64,000 nucleotides of DNA, from contig NC_133537.1 in assembly GCF_048544455.1 (NCBI RefSeq), positions 75,216,166 through 75,280,165 on the forward strand, read 5' to 3'. This document shows, one piece after another, positions 9,456 through 21,204 of the stretch. The position numbers were made by a program, and so were the translations under genes. Source of the DNA: Silene latifolia. Taxonomy: Eukaryota > Streptophyta > Magnoliopsida > Caryophyllales > Caryophyllaceae. Within the stretch, counting starts at the first letter, position 1, and each line of letters opens with the position of its first letter. The notes under the pieces were generated by a model that made no database searches, was not told where the DNA came from, and was given only the letters and a program-made list of their open reading frames with translations.

Positions 9456-10409
9456 GCCTCACATTTTTGAAAACTCAATCATCTCATGCTGTTACTCTTA
9501 ATCTTGTAATAATGAAACTTTAATCTTTCCATGACATTTTAATTTTGCTATACTTTTTCCTTGATTTCCGCAGAAGGTTGTGTGGCCTATGGGATTCGTT
9601 GTTTATGGCCTATAGGCTTCTTCCCAAGTACAAAGTATTGGTTTTCTGAACATAATTTTGGAGCAACGTAGGATTATTTATTTGTTTCGTCCATTTCAAT
9701 TTTATACATTTCTTAAACAATTTATGTTTTAAAAATATGTGAAAAATATTATAAACAAAGAATGAAATAGGAATAAGGGTTAATGGATGAGAATATTCCA
9801 ACTTATGTCCCTCTTCTCATATTAATCCATACTAACGATTAACTGAGAAAAATCCAACTTATTATCTTATTTATCTTTCACTAAACTTATGGAAGGGATA
9901 CTTAATGAGTCGGTTACCTAAGATTTATATTACTGGTAGTGCCATTTTATGTCGTGTAAATTAGGTGTTCTTAATCAAATAAAGTAGTCATGCAGAGTAG
10001 TTTAGGATGAAATAAAGCAAGTTTCGAGTCAAGTATGGAGTGTGCCACTTAATTGTTTTACTTGTTGGATTAATGCTTTTTTGTGGTTGATTCATGGTAC
10101 GGAATGGTGGTGGAACAAGCCAAGCCGGGTCAAACCACGACCCCTCAAGCCAAGCCAAAAGAGGAAGTGAACCAAAACCTAGGAGAACCAAAAAATATGA
10201 AGGATAGAAGAAAGGAAGGCAAAAATCGAAGCTCAACAATCAGACCAAAACCGCAGGCTGCAGCCTCCACCGGAGCCTGCGGTGACCACTGTAGCCTGCG
10301 GCTACCACCGGAGCCGGCGGCCCCCTGAAGTTGCCACGTCTTCTAAATCCCATCTTATGTGTTTATTGGAGGCCCAATTCTGTGTTTAAGCTTGGAAGAA
10401 GTGCAGCAC

Positions 10410-10416
10410 TATATAA
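10410..10416 (+). promoter_or_regulatory. TATA box of the Athila LTR, second copy
   Basis: TATATAA in CACTATATAAGCC, a tandem duplicate of the box at 9449. It is the copy nearer to gag. The LINE inserted about 200 bp downstream, so any transcript from here would have to cross 4.9 kb of LINE sequence. Confidence 0.5.
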
Positions 10417-10614
10417 GCCACACATTTTTGAAGACTCAATCATCTCATGCTGTTACTCTTAATCTTGTAATAATTAAACTTTAATCTTTCCATTTTAGTT
10501 CCAATCTTTCCACAAAAACTTGGGTTGTATGATAACTATGGTTGGCTAAGTTCCTATTTCTTGGTGTAATTCCTCCAAAGTTTCAAACTTTGGTGTTTGT
10601 AAGACTCTTTAATC

Positions 10615-10634
10615 CTTTTTTTTTTTTTTTTTTG
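10615..10634 (-). other. Poly(A) tail of the LINE (poly-T on + strand)
   Basis: An unbroken T tract marks the 3' end of the minus-strand LINE RNA copy and directly follows the left copy of the 14-bp target duplication. It is the hallmark of target-primed reverse transcription. Confidence 0.85.
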
Positions 10635-10706
10635 GTAAAATGTGAGTATTATATATATCATAGGAATGTCTCAATTACAAAACAAAGGCCAAAACCTTTC
10701 CATGAA

Positions 10707-13700
10707 CTAAAGAAACTTCAAGCTCTCTAACCAAGCTAACTCTTGAGTATTCAGCTTCCTCTTATCCCTTTCTCTTACCCTCCTCTTCATGTCATCACTT
10801 ATCAGCAACGCAACACAACCAGGCCTGAGGACCATCTGCTCTATACGACATTTATTCCTCTGCTGCCACACATGATACATAGCACTCAAAACCATAGCAT
10901 TCTTTACCCTCCTCTGCGTTTTCAGGCCACTGTTATTGATGCACCAGTGCAGGACATCAGTTGCAGGAAATGTAAGACCAGAAGAATGCGTTGCAGTTCT
11001 TGTATCACCCGTCTGGCCGTATGAACATTCAAAAATAAATGCTCCTGTGACTCATCTTCCTGTCCACATAAGAAACACATACCATCCACATTCAACCCAA
11101 ATCCTTTCAGTCTGCTATTGGTATGCAACGAGTTATGAGCTATAAGCCAAGCCATGAACCTATGTTTAGGTAGAATCCAACTGTCCTAAACTGCCTTGTG
11201 CCAGTCCACAGTAGTCCTGGCTCCTCTGAGCCATTCATAGCACCCAGCAGGGGTGTAACTAGTCTGCTGCACCTGCCACACTCCCTGATTATAGCCATTA
11301 GCAATCAGCTCCTTCACCCTGCAAATCCTCCTCCACACCCAACTGGAGTTACTAGTAGGTGTGTACTGCTGCCACGAGGTCCCCTTTAAATAGTTTGCAT
11401 TCACCCAATGGACCCATAATGAGTCCTTCTTGGTTGCAACCAAATCAACAAGTCTCCCAACCATAGCAACATTCCACAATTCTTGATTCTTTAGCCCTAA
11501 ACCTCCTTCCTGTTTTGGCCTACATATAGTTTCCCAGGCAACTAATGGACTCCTTCTATATTCAGCACTGCCATCCCATAAAAAATTCCTGCAAGTAGCT
11601 TCTATTCTTTGTATAACTCCTTTAGGGAGAACAAACAAAGAAGCCCAATAGGAATGTAAAGAATTCAGGACATGCTGAACCAAAGTGAGCCTTCCTGCAT
11701 ATGAAAACTTCCTGGCACCATAGCTATGGATTCTACTGCAAATTTTATCCATCAAGCATTCACAGTCCTTCTTCATCAACCTCGTAGTCTGAATAGGCAT
11801 CCCTAGATACCTAAAAGGTAATTTACCTTCCTTGAACCCAGACACACTCAAGAAGTCACTTTTGAGCTCATCAGTCACTCCATTAAAGTATACATTGGAT
11901 TTACTAGGACTCACTTTAAGTCCTGAAGTTTTTGAGAAAGTTGAGAAGGATTTCAGAAGCAGCATCATAGACCCAGCATCCCCATTGCTGAACATTAAAA
12001 CATCGTCTGCAAACATAAGATTGGTGATCTTCAACTCTTTGCATAAGGGGTGATACCTGAACTGGTATTTCTCTGCAGCATACTTCAGCATTCGTGTCAA
12101 ATAGTCCATACACAGAGTAAACAACAAGGGAGACAAAGGATCTCCCTGTCTTAAACCCCTCTTAGCTGGGAAGTACCCAAAGCTTTCTCCATTCAGTGCT
12201 AATGTGAAGGTAGGAGTAGTGACACATTGCAGAATTCTTTCTTTAAATCCAGTAGGAAAATCTAGAAGATCCATCAACTGCTCAACAAAACTCCACTCCA
12301 CAGTATCATATGCCTTCTGTAAGTCAATTTTTAGCATACACCTAGGAGACACAGAAGGCCTCTCATAAAGCCTAATGAGGTCCTGACAGATTAATATATT
12401 CTCCTGAATGCTCCTACTCTGAATAAAAGCACCCTGATTCATGTGAACTATTTCAGGTAGCACAGATGCTAGTCTTGCACAGAGCAGCTTTGAAATAACC
12501 TTGTAGACAACATTACAGCATGCAATAGGACGGAATTGAGTGACATCTTTAGGTCTCTCACATTTAGGAATGAGTGTCAAGGTTGTAGCATTAAACTGTT
12601 TCAATAATTGTCCATTCAAGAAAAAATCCTTTACTGCAACAATTACCTCTTGGCCAATCTCTCCCCATGCATCTCTAAAGAAACCACTAGTGTATCCATC
12701 AGGGCCAGGGGCCTTGATGTCAGGAATACTAAACAAAGCTTCTTTGATCTCCTCTCCTGTAACTGGCCTAAGCAATTGAGCTTGATGTTCCCTAGTGCAC
12801 TTCTTCCCCTGAGCAATGACACTTTTATGTACAGGTTTGGTAGCCTGATTAGTTCCCAGCAGATGTTCATAAAATTCCAGAAAAGCAGCCTGGACCTGAT
12901 CACTAGAGTCACAAACTTTCCCACTCATATTCTCAATCACAAAAACCTTATTCCTGTTTCTCCTCTTCTTAATGATGCTATGGAAGTATGCGGAATTGGT
13001 ATCACCCTCCTTAATCCATTCATTCTTTGCTTTTTGGAGCAAGAAACTATCCCTAGCACGTTGCAGCTCCTTTAGTTTCACACTGGCTTCATATTCCTGA
13101 TGTATAAGGTTCAAGTCTGAGGGGTCAACTCCCAACTGGATCTGCAACTCCTCAACTTGCTGTTCTAATATACCAGCACTCTTCTCAACATCACTAAACC
13201 TCTCCCTATTCAACTTCTTAAGCCCTGGTTTGAGATTTTTAAGGTTCTTGGCTAGTTTAAAGAGAGGAGTGCCATCAATATCAGACCTCCAATGCTCCCT
13301 CAGAACAGGTAAGAAATCTTTAGATTTGCCCCACATATTGAAATATTTAAAGCTCCTAGCTCCTTGCACCACCTTGTTGCTCCTGACAATACATGGAGTG
13401 TGGTCCATCATCCCTTCTGGCAGGAATTGAGCATACATATCAGGGAAGCTATCACACCATGCCCTATTCACCAGGAACCTATCCAAACGACTGTATATCC
13501 TCTCCTCGGGCCTCGCTTATTGTTCCGGTAAAAGCGATCCAACAGCTGTGATGTCTATCACCTCACACTCATCTACACACTTCCTGAAGGGTTCCATCTC
13601 AGCTATGGACACAGCTCCTCCACATCTTTCCTGAGCAGCTAGCACACAATTGAAGTCCCCAGCAATTGCCCATGGACCAGAGATTTGAGTGGCTAACTTC

Positions 13701-14077
13701 CTCAATTGCTCCCAAAGAGGAGCTCTCTCACTGATGCCATTGAAGGCATAGACCATTGTCAAATAGAAAACATTCCTAGTCATCAAAGCCTGCACCTTCA
13801 TGTGGATATATTGAGCATTATACTCCATAACATGCACATTAAACAACCCAGGCTTCCATAAGACCCAAATTCTTCCACCACTATGATAACCATTGTTGGT
13901 AGTGATACTCCAACCATTATTAAAATTATTTACAACCTTACTAAAAGCTTTATTCTTTATTTTAGTCTCCAATAAACCAAATAAACCTACATCTTTATTC
14001 TGTAAGAAATAACTTATGTGCTTCTGTTTACCTACTCTATTCATACCTCGGACATTCCAAAAGCCTATGCTATCCAT
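10707..14077 (-). pseudogene. LINE ORF2: endonuclease-reverse transcriptase
   Basis: ORF2 nicks target DNA and copies the element RNA from the nick. In order on the minus strand: an APE-type endonuclease (14077-13517; start MDSIGFWNVRGMNR, with LLETKI and AGDFNC motifs); a reverse transcriptase (13486-11186) with ITGEEI-like entry, TLIPK, FRPIACCN, LRQGDPLSPLLF and the catalytic FADDVLMF; then a zf-RVT region with CFLCGQEDESQEHLFL (about 11040-11090) and a C-terminal WQQRNKCRI segment (near 10860). The endonuclease and RT are separated by a short frame disturbance and a TAA near 13514. A TAG at 11183-11185 and a later frameshift near 10910 break the rest. The RT core itself is open for 766 codons. 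Confidence 0.92.
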
Positions 14078-14218
14078 TGGAACAATTATGAGGTGTAGAA
14101 TGCCTTTGAGCTAAACATACTGTCTTGAGAGGGGAAGTAACTATCTCTTTATAAGAATAGGCTCCAAAATTTTCATTACTATGTCCTTCACCACTCCTCT
14201 CCTGTCTATGCATCTTCA

Positions 14219-15421
14219 CTAGCCTTTTAGTAGGGGTAATGAAACCCCTTCCTCCCGATAACAGGAATTGCGGGTTGTTGTTGGTTGCACTACCACCCCG
14301 GATTCTGGCACTACTGCAGGCTTCACCACAGGTCTCCACACTTTCTTGACACCCTTATTCTCAGTTTTCTTCACTTCTCCTCTGTTACATTGTTCCTTGT
14401 CATGTCCCATGCCCTTGCACTTAGTGCATCTGATTGGCTTCCACTCATATTCCACGGCTACCTTGTTCACCACCCCCTTCTCATCCTTGAACTCTACATT
14501 TCCAGGCAACTTTTGATCCACTTCCATTTCCACCATAACCCTGGCATACCCCAACCTTGTTCTCTCCTCTGTAGCAACGTCACTCTTGACGTAATTCCCT
14601 ACTAAACTGGCTATCTTAGGCAACCCCTTCCCCCAGAATTTCAAAGGAAGAGAATGAAGCCTTATCAAGCCAAGCTGAGTACTCACATCATCCTTCCTCA
14701 TCTCCATATCTTTAACCCATTCCTTAACAATCAGGGGTTTATTATCAAACATATAATACCCTGATTGTAAGACCTTTTCCTTCATCTCCATACTCTTAAA
14801 TCTAACCAAAAAGACCCCATTTGGCATAAATGATATCTTGTCTATATTGAATTTCGTCCAAATGCGTCTCACAAAACCTTCTATGATCTCCCATGGCGGG
14901 TTAGCTCCAAGAATGAAGCACACCACAGTCTGACTCTAATATTCGACTTCTTCCTCTACATCCTCTTCGTCTAACTGTAGCATTTCAACCTCCTGTCTAT
15001 CATGACTCTGTTCACCATTAGGGTTTACCTCTGTTTCTGCCGTCTTAACAACATCATCATTTTCCTGTGTCTCAGAAACCACTGTATCCTCAACATCGTT
15101 TTCCTCATCACTAACAACTTCTTCTTCTTCATCAGATGTTTTCTCATCATCCGTTTCTATTACCAGTTCAGGAATACCTATTATCTAAGTCATCGTTTTG
15201 GTCTTTCCTCCCTCACCTACGTCATTAGATGGTCCATGACACACTTCCTTAGGGCTTTGGCATACATTCAATTCTTCAACATTGTTCTCCTCACATTCTA
15301 CCTCCTGTTCGTGCAAATTTGAGGACGTAACTGTGCCATTAGCAGGGATGCTCCATCCTCGTAAAGTCATCTCCCTTTGTCGTTGGAGATTTGACTTCCT
15401 TGCCATGAGCATGGGAGTCAA
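14219..15421 (-). pseudogene. LINE ORF1: nucleic-acid-binding protein (DUF4283/CCHC)
   Basis: ORF1 of plant L1 elements makes an RNA-binding protein that packages the element RNA. The reading frame starts at ATG 15421 and has an acidic segment rich in Glu/Asp in its middle. It then enters a DUF4283-like fold (GANPPWEIIEGFVRRIW through LPLKFWGKGLPKIASLVG) and ends with a zinc knuckle, CTKCKGMGHDKEQC, a CX2CX4HX4C pattern around 14390-14440. All parts share one frame, broken by a stop after the first 78 codons (near 15185) and a second just before the DUF4283 part (about 14938). It is therefore a pseudogene with two nonsense changes. It lies just upstream of ORF2, as usual in L1. Confidence 0.85.
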
Positions 15422-16354
15422 TCTCTAGATTTACGTAGTTCGATTAGTCGTCGCTCATTCTCCTTTCTCTAGGGTTTTTTTTTTGGGAAGTGATAATATC
15501 TCTTTAATCCTTTCTTATTTATCAATTATTCTTTCCTTGTGTTTATTTCACATGTTAAGTGAATGAATGTATGGATTAGCTACTCTTACATGTTGTTTAC
15601 TTAATTAGTACAAATTCTAGAGAAGTGGGTTCATTTGTCTAGGATTGTTGAAGCAAACTTGTTGTGTGTTGAATTTGGTTAAAGGATTCACATAATAAGT
15701 AGGAAAGTTTATGTCTTTTCTTATTTGTATGGGTTCATCTTATGAGAATTGATCCTAGCCTACATATCTTGGTACAAATCTTCATGCTCATGTTTGGTCA
15801 TCTCTCATGGTATTGAGTTGTTGGGTAAATTTGATGGATGCATATTAATAAGTTCATTTATGTGTGTTACAATCTTGATATGGTGGTAGTAGGTTGATAA
15901 TATAGGAAGAGTAAAAAGAGTTTAAACTTACCCATTGTTGGTTACTAAAGAGAGATTACACGAAGTCCCTTCTCATATTGATTTCTTGCAGCATAAGTGT
16001 TTGTTGAATAGTCCCTTTAGCAAAGTTTTCATCTTTTAATCATTCTCCATGATTTTTCCAAACCAAAGTTTCTCCTTTTATTTTTCCTACACGTTGAGTA
16101 TTGTTAACATCCATTGTTTGTGATTAGTTTTAATTGTTGAGTCTTAGTTGTCATTAGTACTTTAATTAATTGTTGGTCAACAGTTTAAAATTCAAGTCTT
16201 TAGTTTAAAAGTCCTTCTCTTGGGTTCGACCCTAGCTTGCCATTTTACTACTTTGTTGTTAGAAGCTAGTAGAGTCTAGTTAGGTTTATAAATTGTTTGT
16301 TTGATAGGTTAATTAGTGGGTTTACAACACCCTAGTCTTTTCCTTATCAAATTT

Positions 16355-16372
16355 TGGCGCCATTGTCGGAGA
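16355..16372 (+). other. Athila-1 primer binding site (tRNA-Asp type)
   Basis: TGGCGCCATTGTCGGAGA, five bases after the LTR end at 16349. It is a two-to-three-base variant of the TGGCGCCGTTGCCGGGGA site that I know from Athila elements. It sets the border between LTR and internal region and fixes the element on the + strand. Confidence 0.75.
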
Positions 16373-16558
16373 AGGCAACGTAACGAAGACTTGATTTGGT
16401 TAGCTGACATTGTTTGATTAGTGTTATAGAGAATCTTGTTAATTGCGTGTAGTAGCATAATTGATATTTCTCATTTTACTTGCTTGTTACAAGAAGCAAG
16501 AGAAGAGGAATCTTCCACACCTATTTCGGTTGAGGCTATAGAAGTTGAGTACCCCCAA

Positions 16559-18187
16559 ATGGCTAACGAAAATAGAACTATCTAGGAGCTAAGAGCGAGG
16601 AACAATGATGAACAACCCTTATGCATCACCTACCCACCCATGGGGGCAAATGCTAACTTCGAAATGAATGGGTATTTCATCCACAACTTACCCAAATTTC
16701 ATGGGGAAGCGGCACACGACCCCAACCGTCATCTTTCCGAGTTCCATATGATGTGTGATGAGGCAATTCCATATGGGGTCACGGAAGACCAATTTAAGCT
16801 AAAGGCTTTTCCATTCTCCTTACACGATGCGGCCAAGGATTGGCTCTTTTACCTACCTCCGGGTACTATTCGCACGTGGAAGGCAATGAAGACGGCATTC
16901 CTTGAGAAGTTTTACCCCGACTTACGGCACAATCATACCATGAAGGCTATCACCTCTCTGGAGCAAGACATGGGTGAGAGTTTGTATGAATATTGGGAAT
17001 GATTTAAATGGTTAGTCTCCTAATGCCCATATCACGGAATGAGTGGTGATGACCTCCTTGTAAATTTTTGTAGTGGCCTCACCCAAAATGACCAACGAAT
17101 GGTGAATGCCGCAACTAGTGGGGGAGTTAAAAATTTCTACGTGGAGGAAGCCAATGCGATTATAGAAAGGCTTTCTGCAAGCACAAGGAGTTTTGGGAGA
17201 ATAGATCGAGGGTCAAAGAATATCGCTTAACTTGAAGCATCCACTTCTTCCAATCAAAGGCTAGAGAAGAGTGTGGACCATCTTACTCAATTGGTAGCAA
17301 ATTTAATGGGTAACTCTCAAGACCTGGGTGGAGGACAAGGACCTCATGTGGAGTGTAAATTTTGCCAAGGACTACATTCGGTAGATTCATGCCCCATTAT
17401 GGAAGAAGAGGGCATTGGGGTTGAGAATGTTAGTGCCATAAGACATGGCAACTATAATTCAAGGAACCCTATCAGAGGTGGGTACTACAAGTATGACCCA
17501 AGTGATAACACGTATAATGATGGCTCTAGGGATAATCCGAACCTTAGTTAAGGTGAAGACACTTAAAAGAGTTTTCAAAATGGTCAATACAACCACCTAC
17601 GAAACGAAAACTCACAAGGCCCAAACCCAAACTATCAAAGGAATCAAAATTATCAACAAGGCCAAAATTCAAACCCACAAAGAAATTTCAACTCCAATAC
17701 CAACAATCCAAATCAAAACCAAGGAAAATCATTTCAATTTGGCAACCAAAACAACACAAACTCTCAAGAAGGAGGGAATATTGAAGAGTTGCTAAAAACC
17801 TTAGTGAAAGAGCAATCCCTTGCAAACAAGAGGTTTGAAAAGATAGATGCCGAGAAGAGTACAAGTGATGCACGATTTGCCAACATTGAGGTTCAACTTG
17901 GCCAAATTGCTCAAGAGATTGCCAGAAGCAATCAAAGAAACTCTACATCTATTCCATCCACCACAATCCCCCCTCCTAGGGAAAATGAAAGTGCAATTAC
18001 CTTGAGAAATGGGATAACCCTTGATACACCTCCAAAGAAGAAGAGAAAAGCAAAATCAAAGGAAAGGGAAATGGATGTGAGCAAGGAAATTGAAGAGGAA
18101 CTAGTGGTTGGGCAAGGAAAGGGTTCACCATCAACGATTATTTGGGAAGAACTCGGAAGTCCTTCAACAATGGGCAAAGAAAAGTAA
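16559..18187 (+). pseudogene. Athila-1 gag, broken
   Basis: Gag forms the virus-like particle of the retrotransposon. The frame opens at ATG 16559 (MANENRTI then a stop) and continues with a typical Athila gag core: FHGEAAHDPNRHLSEF, FPFSLHDAAKDWL, and FLEKFYPDLRHN. In-frame stops follow near 17000 and 17228, and a frame change follows after 17551. A zinc-knuckle-like CKFCQGLHSVDSCP lies near 17360-17400. A coiled-coil and Lys/Glu-rich C-terminal part (17789-18187) includes the ITLRNG motif that precedes protease in this lineage. No functional Gag can be made. Confidence 0.85.
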
Positions 18188-18257
18188 GGGATTAAAAACT
18201 CAAGGGAGCAAAGTGATGAAGTCATAAAGGAACACACCGTGGAGGTACCATTCCCTT

Positions 18258-19084
18258 ATGCTCTCACACATTCCAAGAGGTTTGAAAGAGATGGATCTCT
18301 ATGAAACCTTTAGCAAGTATGAAGTAAACATTCCCTTGCTAACCCTTTTGAAAGGCATGCCTAGGTATGCCAAATTCTTAAAGGAATTATGCACACCTAA
18401 GAGGAACACTAAAAAGGGCATCCAACGAGTGACGATAAGTGAACATGTCTCAGCCATTTTCAAAAAGGCTTTACCAAAAAAATGCGGCGATCCGGACATG
18501 TTTACTATTCTTTGCTCCATTGGGAACAAAATTATTGCTCATGCCATGCTTGACCTAGGAGCTTCAATAAATTTTATGCCCCATGACATTTATGAGACTT
18601 AAGGACTACTCCCTTTAGAGAGGACCGATGTTGTGTTCCAACTTGCGGACCGATCTAGTATCCATCCGAAAGGGATGGTGGAGGATGTCTTAGTGAAAGT
18701 AGACAACCTCACTTTTCTGGCCGATTTCTACGTCTTAGACATGGAAGCGGATACTAGTTCGACTCCAATACTCTAGGCCGCCCTTTTATGAAAACCTCTA
18801 AAACAAAGATTGACGTGTCAAACGGAAACTTAACTATGGAGTTTGACGGGAAGCAACTCACCTACAACATCTATGATGCAATGAAACGACCTAATGACTT
18901 GCATTCATGCTACTTTATAGACATAATTGAACCATTGGCACGCCATGTGTATAACTTATGTCATAAGGACCCCCTTGTGGTGGTCTTCACTAACGACTTG
19001 AGCAAGGAAGGTTTACGTTTTTTGTTGTCACAAAATGTGCAGGAAAGCATAAAAGACTTGGAGAAGGAAGACCCTCCAAAATAA
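18258..19084 (+). pseudogene. Athila-1 protease region, broken
   Basis: Retropepsin-type aspartic protease that would cut the polyprotein. The part at 18258-18602 contains PRYAKFLKEL, a conserved Athila linker, and the active-site-like MLDLGASINFMPHDIY near 18545-18595. The catalytic motif is DLGAS where classical retropepsins have D(S/T)GA. A TAA at 18600-18602 follows, then LADRSSIHPKGMVEDVLV in the same frame, and a frameshift before 18788 to the part with DGKQLTYNIYDAMKRP. The segment after 19084 holds a GC-rich repeat block. Confidence 0.75.
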
Positions 19085-19116
19085 GCACCCAAAAAGAATA
19101 ATCGTGCAAAACTTAC

Positions 19117-19200
19117 AGGAGAAAACCGCAGCCTGCTGCCCATACCGCGGCCTGCGGTACATGTTGCAGCCTGCGATCTCCACTGAAGCCTGCGGAAAAT
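19117..19200 (+). repeat. GCCTGCGG repeats between protease and RT
   Basis: Diverged units such as ACCGCAGCCTGCTGCC and CCGCGGCCTGCGG, matching the LTR blocks at 9288-9365 and 10250-10325. They sit in the pol linker of the same Athila-1 element. Confidence 0.55.
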
Positions 19201-19569
19201 CCCTGCCCCGGATGAAGTTTTTCCTTTTCATGGATCCCCAACGTTTGATCCATTCCTCACCCTAGATGCATCATTGGAAAGGCCACTTCCCTCTACAATT
19301 AAACCTCCCAAAAGCAATCTCAAAGAACTACCAACTCACCTCAAGTACATTTTCCTTGGAAAAGATGACACTTCCCCTCATCATTTCCAACAAATAAAAA
19401 GTTGATCAAGAGGAACGGTTGGTGAGTGCGCTTAAGGAACACCAAGGAGCATTTGGGTGGACCATCGCGGATATCAAGGGAATAAGCCCAAGTACTTGAA
19501 TGCATAAAATTCTGTTGGAAAAAGGATGCATAACCTGTCCGGCAACCACAACGAAGGCTCAATCCGCCT

Positions 19570-21200
19570 ATGATGGAAGTTGTAAAGGAAGAAGTCATTA
19601 AACTCTTGCAAATGGGTATAATATTTCTAATAGGTGATTACCAATGGGTAAGCCCTACCCAAGTGGTACCCAAAAAGGGTGCGAAAACGGTAGTCAAAAG
19701 CGCACAAGGTTCAATAATTTCCACCCGCTTACAAACGGGGTGGAGGGTGTGCATAAACTAATGTCGCCTCAATGCGGTTACCTTTAAGGATCACTTCCCC
19801 TTGCCCTTCCTAGATCAAATGCTAGAAAGGTTGGGAGGCAAAGAATTCTATAGCTTTTTAGATGGTTATTCCGGTTATTTTCAAATTCTCATTTTACCGG
19901 AAGACCAAGATAAAACTACATTCACATGCCCTTTTGGAACGTTTGCCTATCGACGGATGCCCTTCGGTTTATGCAACGCTCCGGGAACATTCCAAAGGTG
20001 CATGATGAGTATATTTTCCGACCTTGTTGAAAGAACCTTAGAGATCTTCATGGATGACTTCACCGTTCATGGAGACTCTTTTGACTCATGCTTGGACCAC
20101 CTCACCACGGTCCTAACAAGATGCATTGACTCTCATCTAGTTTTGAACTCCGAAAAATGTCATTTGATGGTCGAGAGTGGCATCGTGTTATTATATGTGG
20201 TATCGAAAAGTGGGATTGAAGTGGATAGGGCAAATGTGGAAGTGATCCAAACCTTACCCTACCCCAATAATACTCGAGAAGTGAGGTCGTTCCTAGGGCA
20301 TGCCGGGTTCTATAGGCGGCTTATTAAAGACTTTTCCAAGGTTGCTAACCGCCTTTGCAAGCTTTTTCACAAGGATGTGGACTTTGTTTTTGATGATTAT
20401 TATAGGAAAGCATTTGACTTGTTGAAGGAGAAGTTAGTTTCGGCACCAATCATTCGAGCTCCTAATTGGAATCTCCCCTTTGAGATAATGACAGATGCAA
20501 GTGACTATGCTATTGGAGCCGTGTTAGGACAAAAAGAAGACAAAGCTTCCTACGTTATCCAATACGCCTCTTCCCTACTTAATGATGCTCAAAATAACTA
20601 CATCACAACCGAGAAGTAATTCTTGGAGGTGGTGTATGCCCTTGAAAAATTCCGCTCCTACCTATTGGGTGTTAAAGTAATCATTTACACCGACCATAAA
20701 GCCATCACTCAACTCGTGGGAAAGATAGATACAAAACCAAGACTTATGTGGTGGCTCGTCCTCTTATGTGAGTTCGATATTGAAATAAGGGAGAAGAAGG
20801 GATTGGCTAATATGGTAGCCGACCACCTTAGCCGGTTGGATCTTGAACAAAAGCAACTAGAGAGGATGGGTGTAGTGGATGAGAGTCTACCACATGAATC
20901 CCTATATGCTTCGACAACTATTGAACCATGGTGTACCAACATGGTCAACAACATGGTCACCAAAAGGTTCCCATCCACTTTATCCTCGAGCCAAAGAAGC
21001 ATGATTAAAGCCAACTCCAAGTACTATTCATGGGATGACACATACCTTTGGAAGTTTTGTCAAGATCAAGTGATTCAACGTTGCATACCGGATGGTGAGA
21101 TCCCAAATATTCTTAAACATTGTCACGAGTATGCTTGTGGAGGGCATTTTGGTTCCCAAAGGACGGCAAGAAAAGTGCTAGAGTGAGGTTTTTATTGGCC
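19570..21200 (+). pseudogene. Athila-1 reverse transcriptase, RNase H, start of integrase
   Basis: These domains copy the element RNA to DNA and begin integration. One frame runs from 19570 with in-frame stops at about 19759, 20617 and 21184. RT motifs in order: FLDGYSGYFQI, TFTCPFGTFAYRRMPFGLCNAP, and FMDDFTVHGDSFDSCL, in which the catalytic motif is FMDD rather than YxDD, as is common in Ty3/Gypsy. RNase H follows (IMTDASDYAIGAVLGQ, IYTDHKAI, and the NMVADHLSRL end). The integrase zinc-finger start is at about 21110-21180 (HCHEYACGGHFGSQRTA), and the frame stops a few residues later at FYWP. The rest of integrase and the 3' LTR are absent because a Copia-type LTR begins at 21205. Confidence 0.88.
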
Positions 21201-21204
21201 AAGT

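Larger units (their letters stand above)
8550..10493 (+). repeat. Tandem duplication of ~0.97 kb in the Athila LTR region
   Basis: Copy 1 is 8550-9532 and copy 2 is 9532-10493. They share GACATTTTAATTTTGCTATA at the start and AACTTTAATCTTTCCAT at the end. Copy 1 has about 20 extra bases from a small duplication of ACAGAGTATTGG near 8650-8685. Each copy holds a GC-rich repeat block and a TATATAA box. The breakpoint lies at a shared CCAT, which suggests short-homology repair or slippage. Confidence 0.9.
10619..15499 (-). mobile_element. L1-type LINE, near full length, minus strand
   Basis: The element is bounded by CTCTTTAATCCTTT at 10605-10618 and 15500-15513, a perfect 14-bp target-site duplication. 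On the minus strand it starts near 15499, carries ORF1 (15421-14219) and ORF2 (14077-10707), and ends in a poly(A) tail, seen as a poly-T tract at about 10615-10634. At 4.9 kb it is close to the usual length for plant L1 elements. It interrupts the Athila-1 LTR. Several stops and frameshifts show it is inactive now, but the exact duplication and full length indicate one intact integration event. Confidence 0.92.
8550..16349 (+). mobile_element. Athila-1 5' LTR region, interrupted by a LINE
   Basis: The right end is set by ...CCTTATCA (ending 16349), followed by AATTT and the tRNA-Asp-type PBS usual for Athila. The left border is not certain; 8550 marks the start of the tandem duplication. TATA boxes lie at 9449-9455 and 10410-10416. 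Removing the LINE (10619-15499) leaves about 2.9 kb of LTR-like sequence, which is long for an Athila LTR and is explained by the duplication. Confidence 0.5.

Noticed and set aside
9027..10328. Paired ORFs of 81-83 codons in the two LTR copies
   Set aside because: They are open in both copies only because the DNA is a recent tandem duplication; they lie over the U3/TATA region and have no protein signature.
11198..13430. Several + strand ORFs of 60-155 codons
   Set aside because: They are shadows on the opposite strand of the LINE reverse transcriptase.
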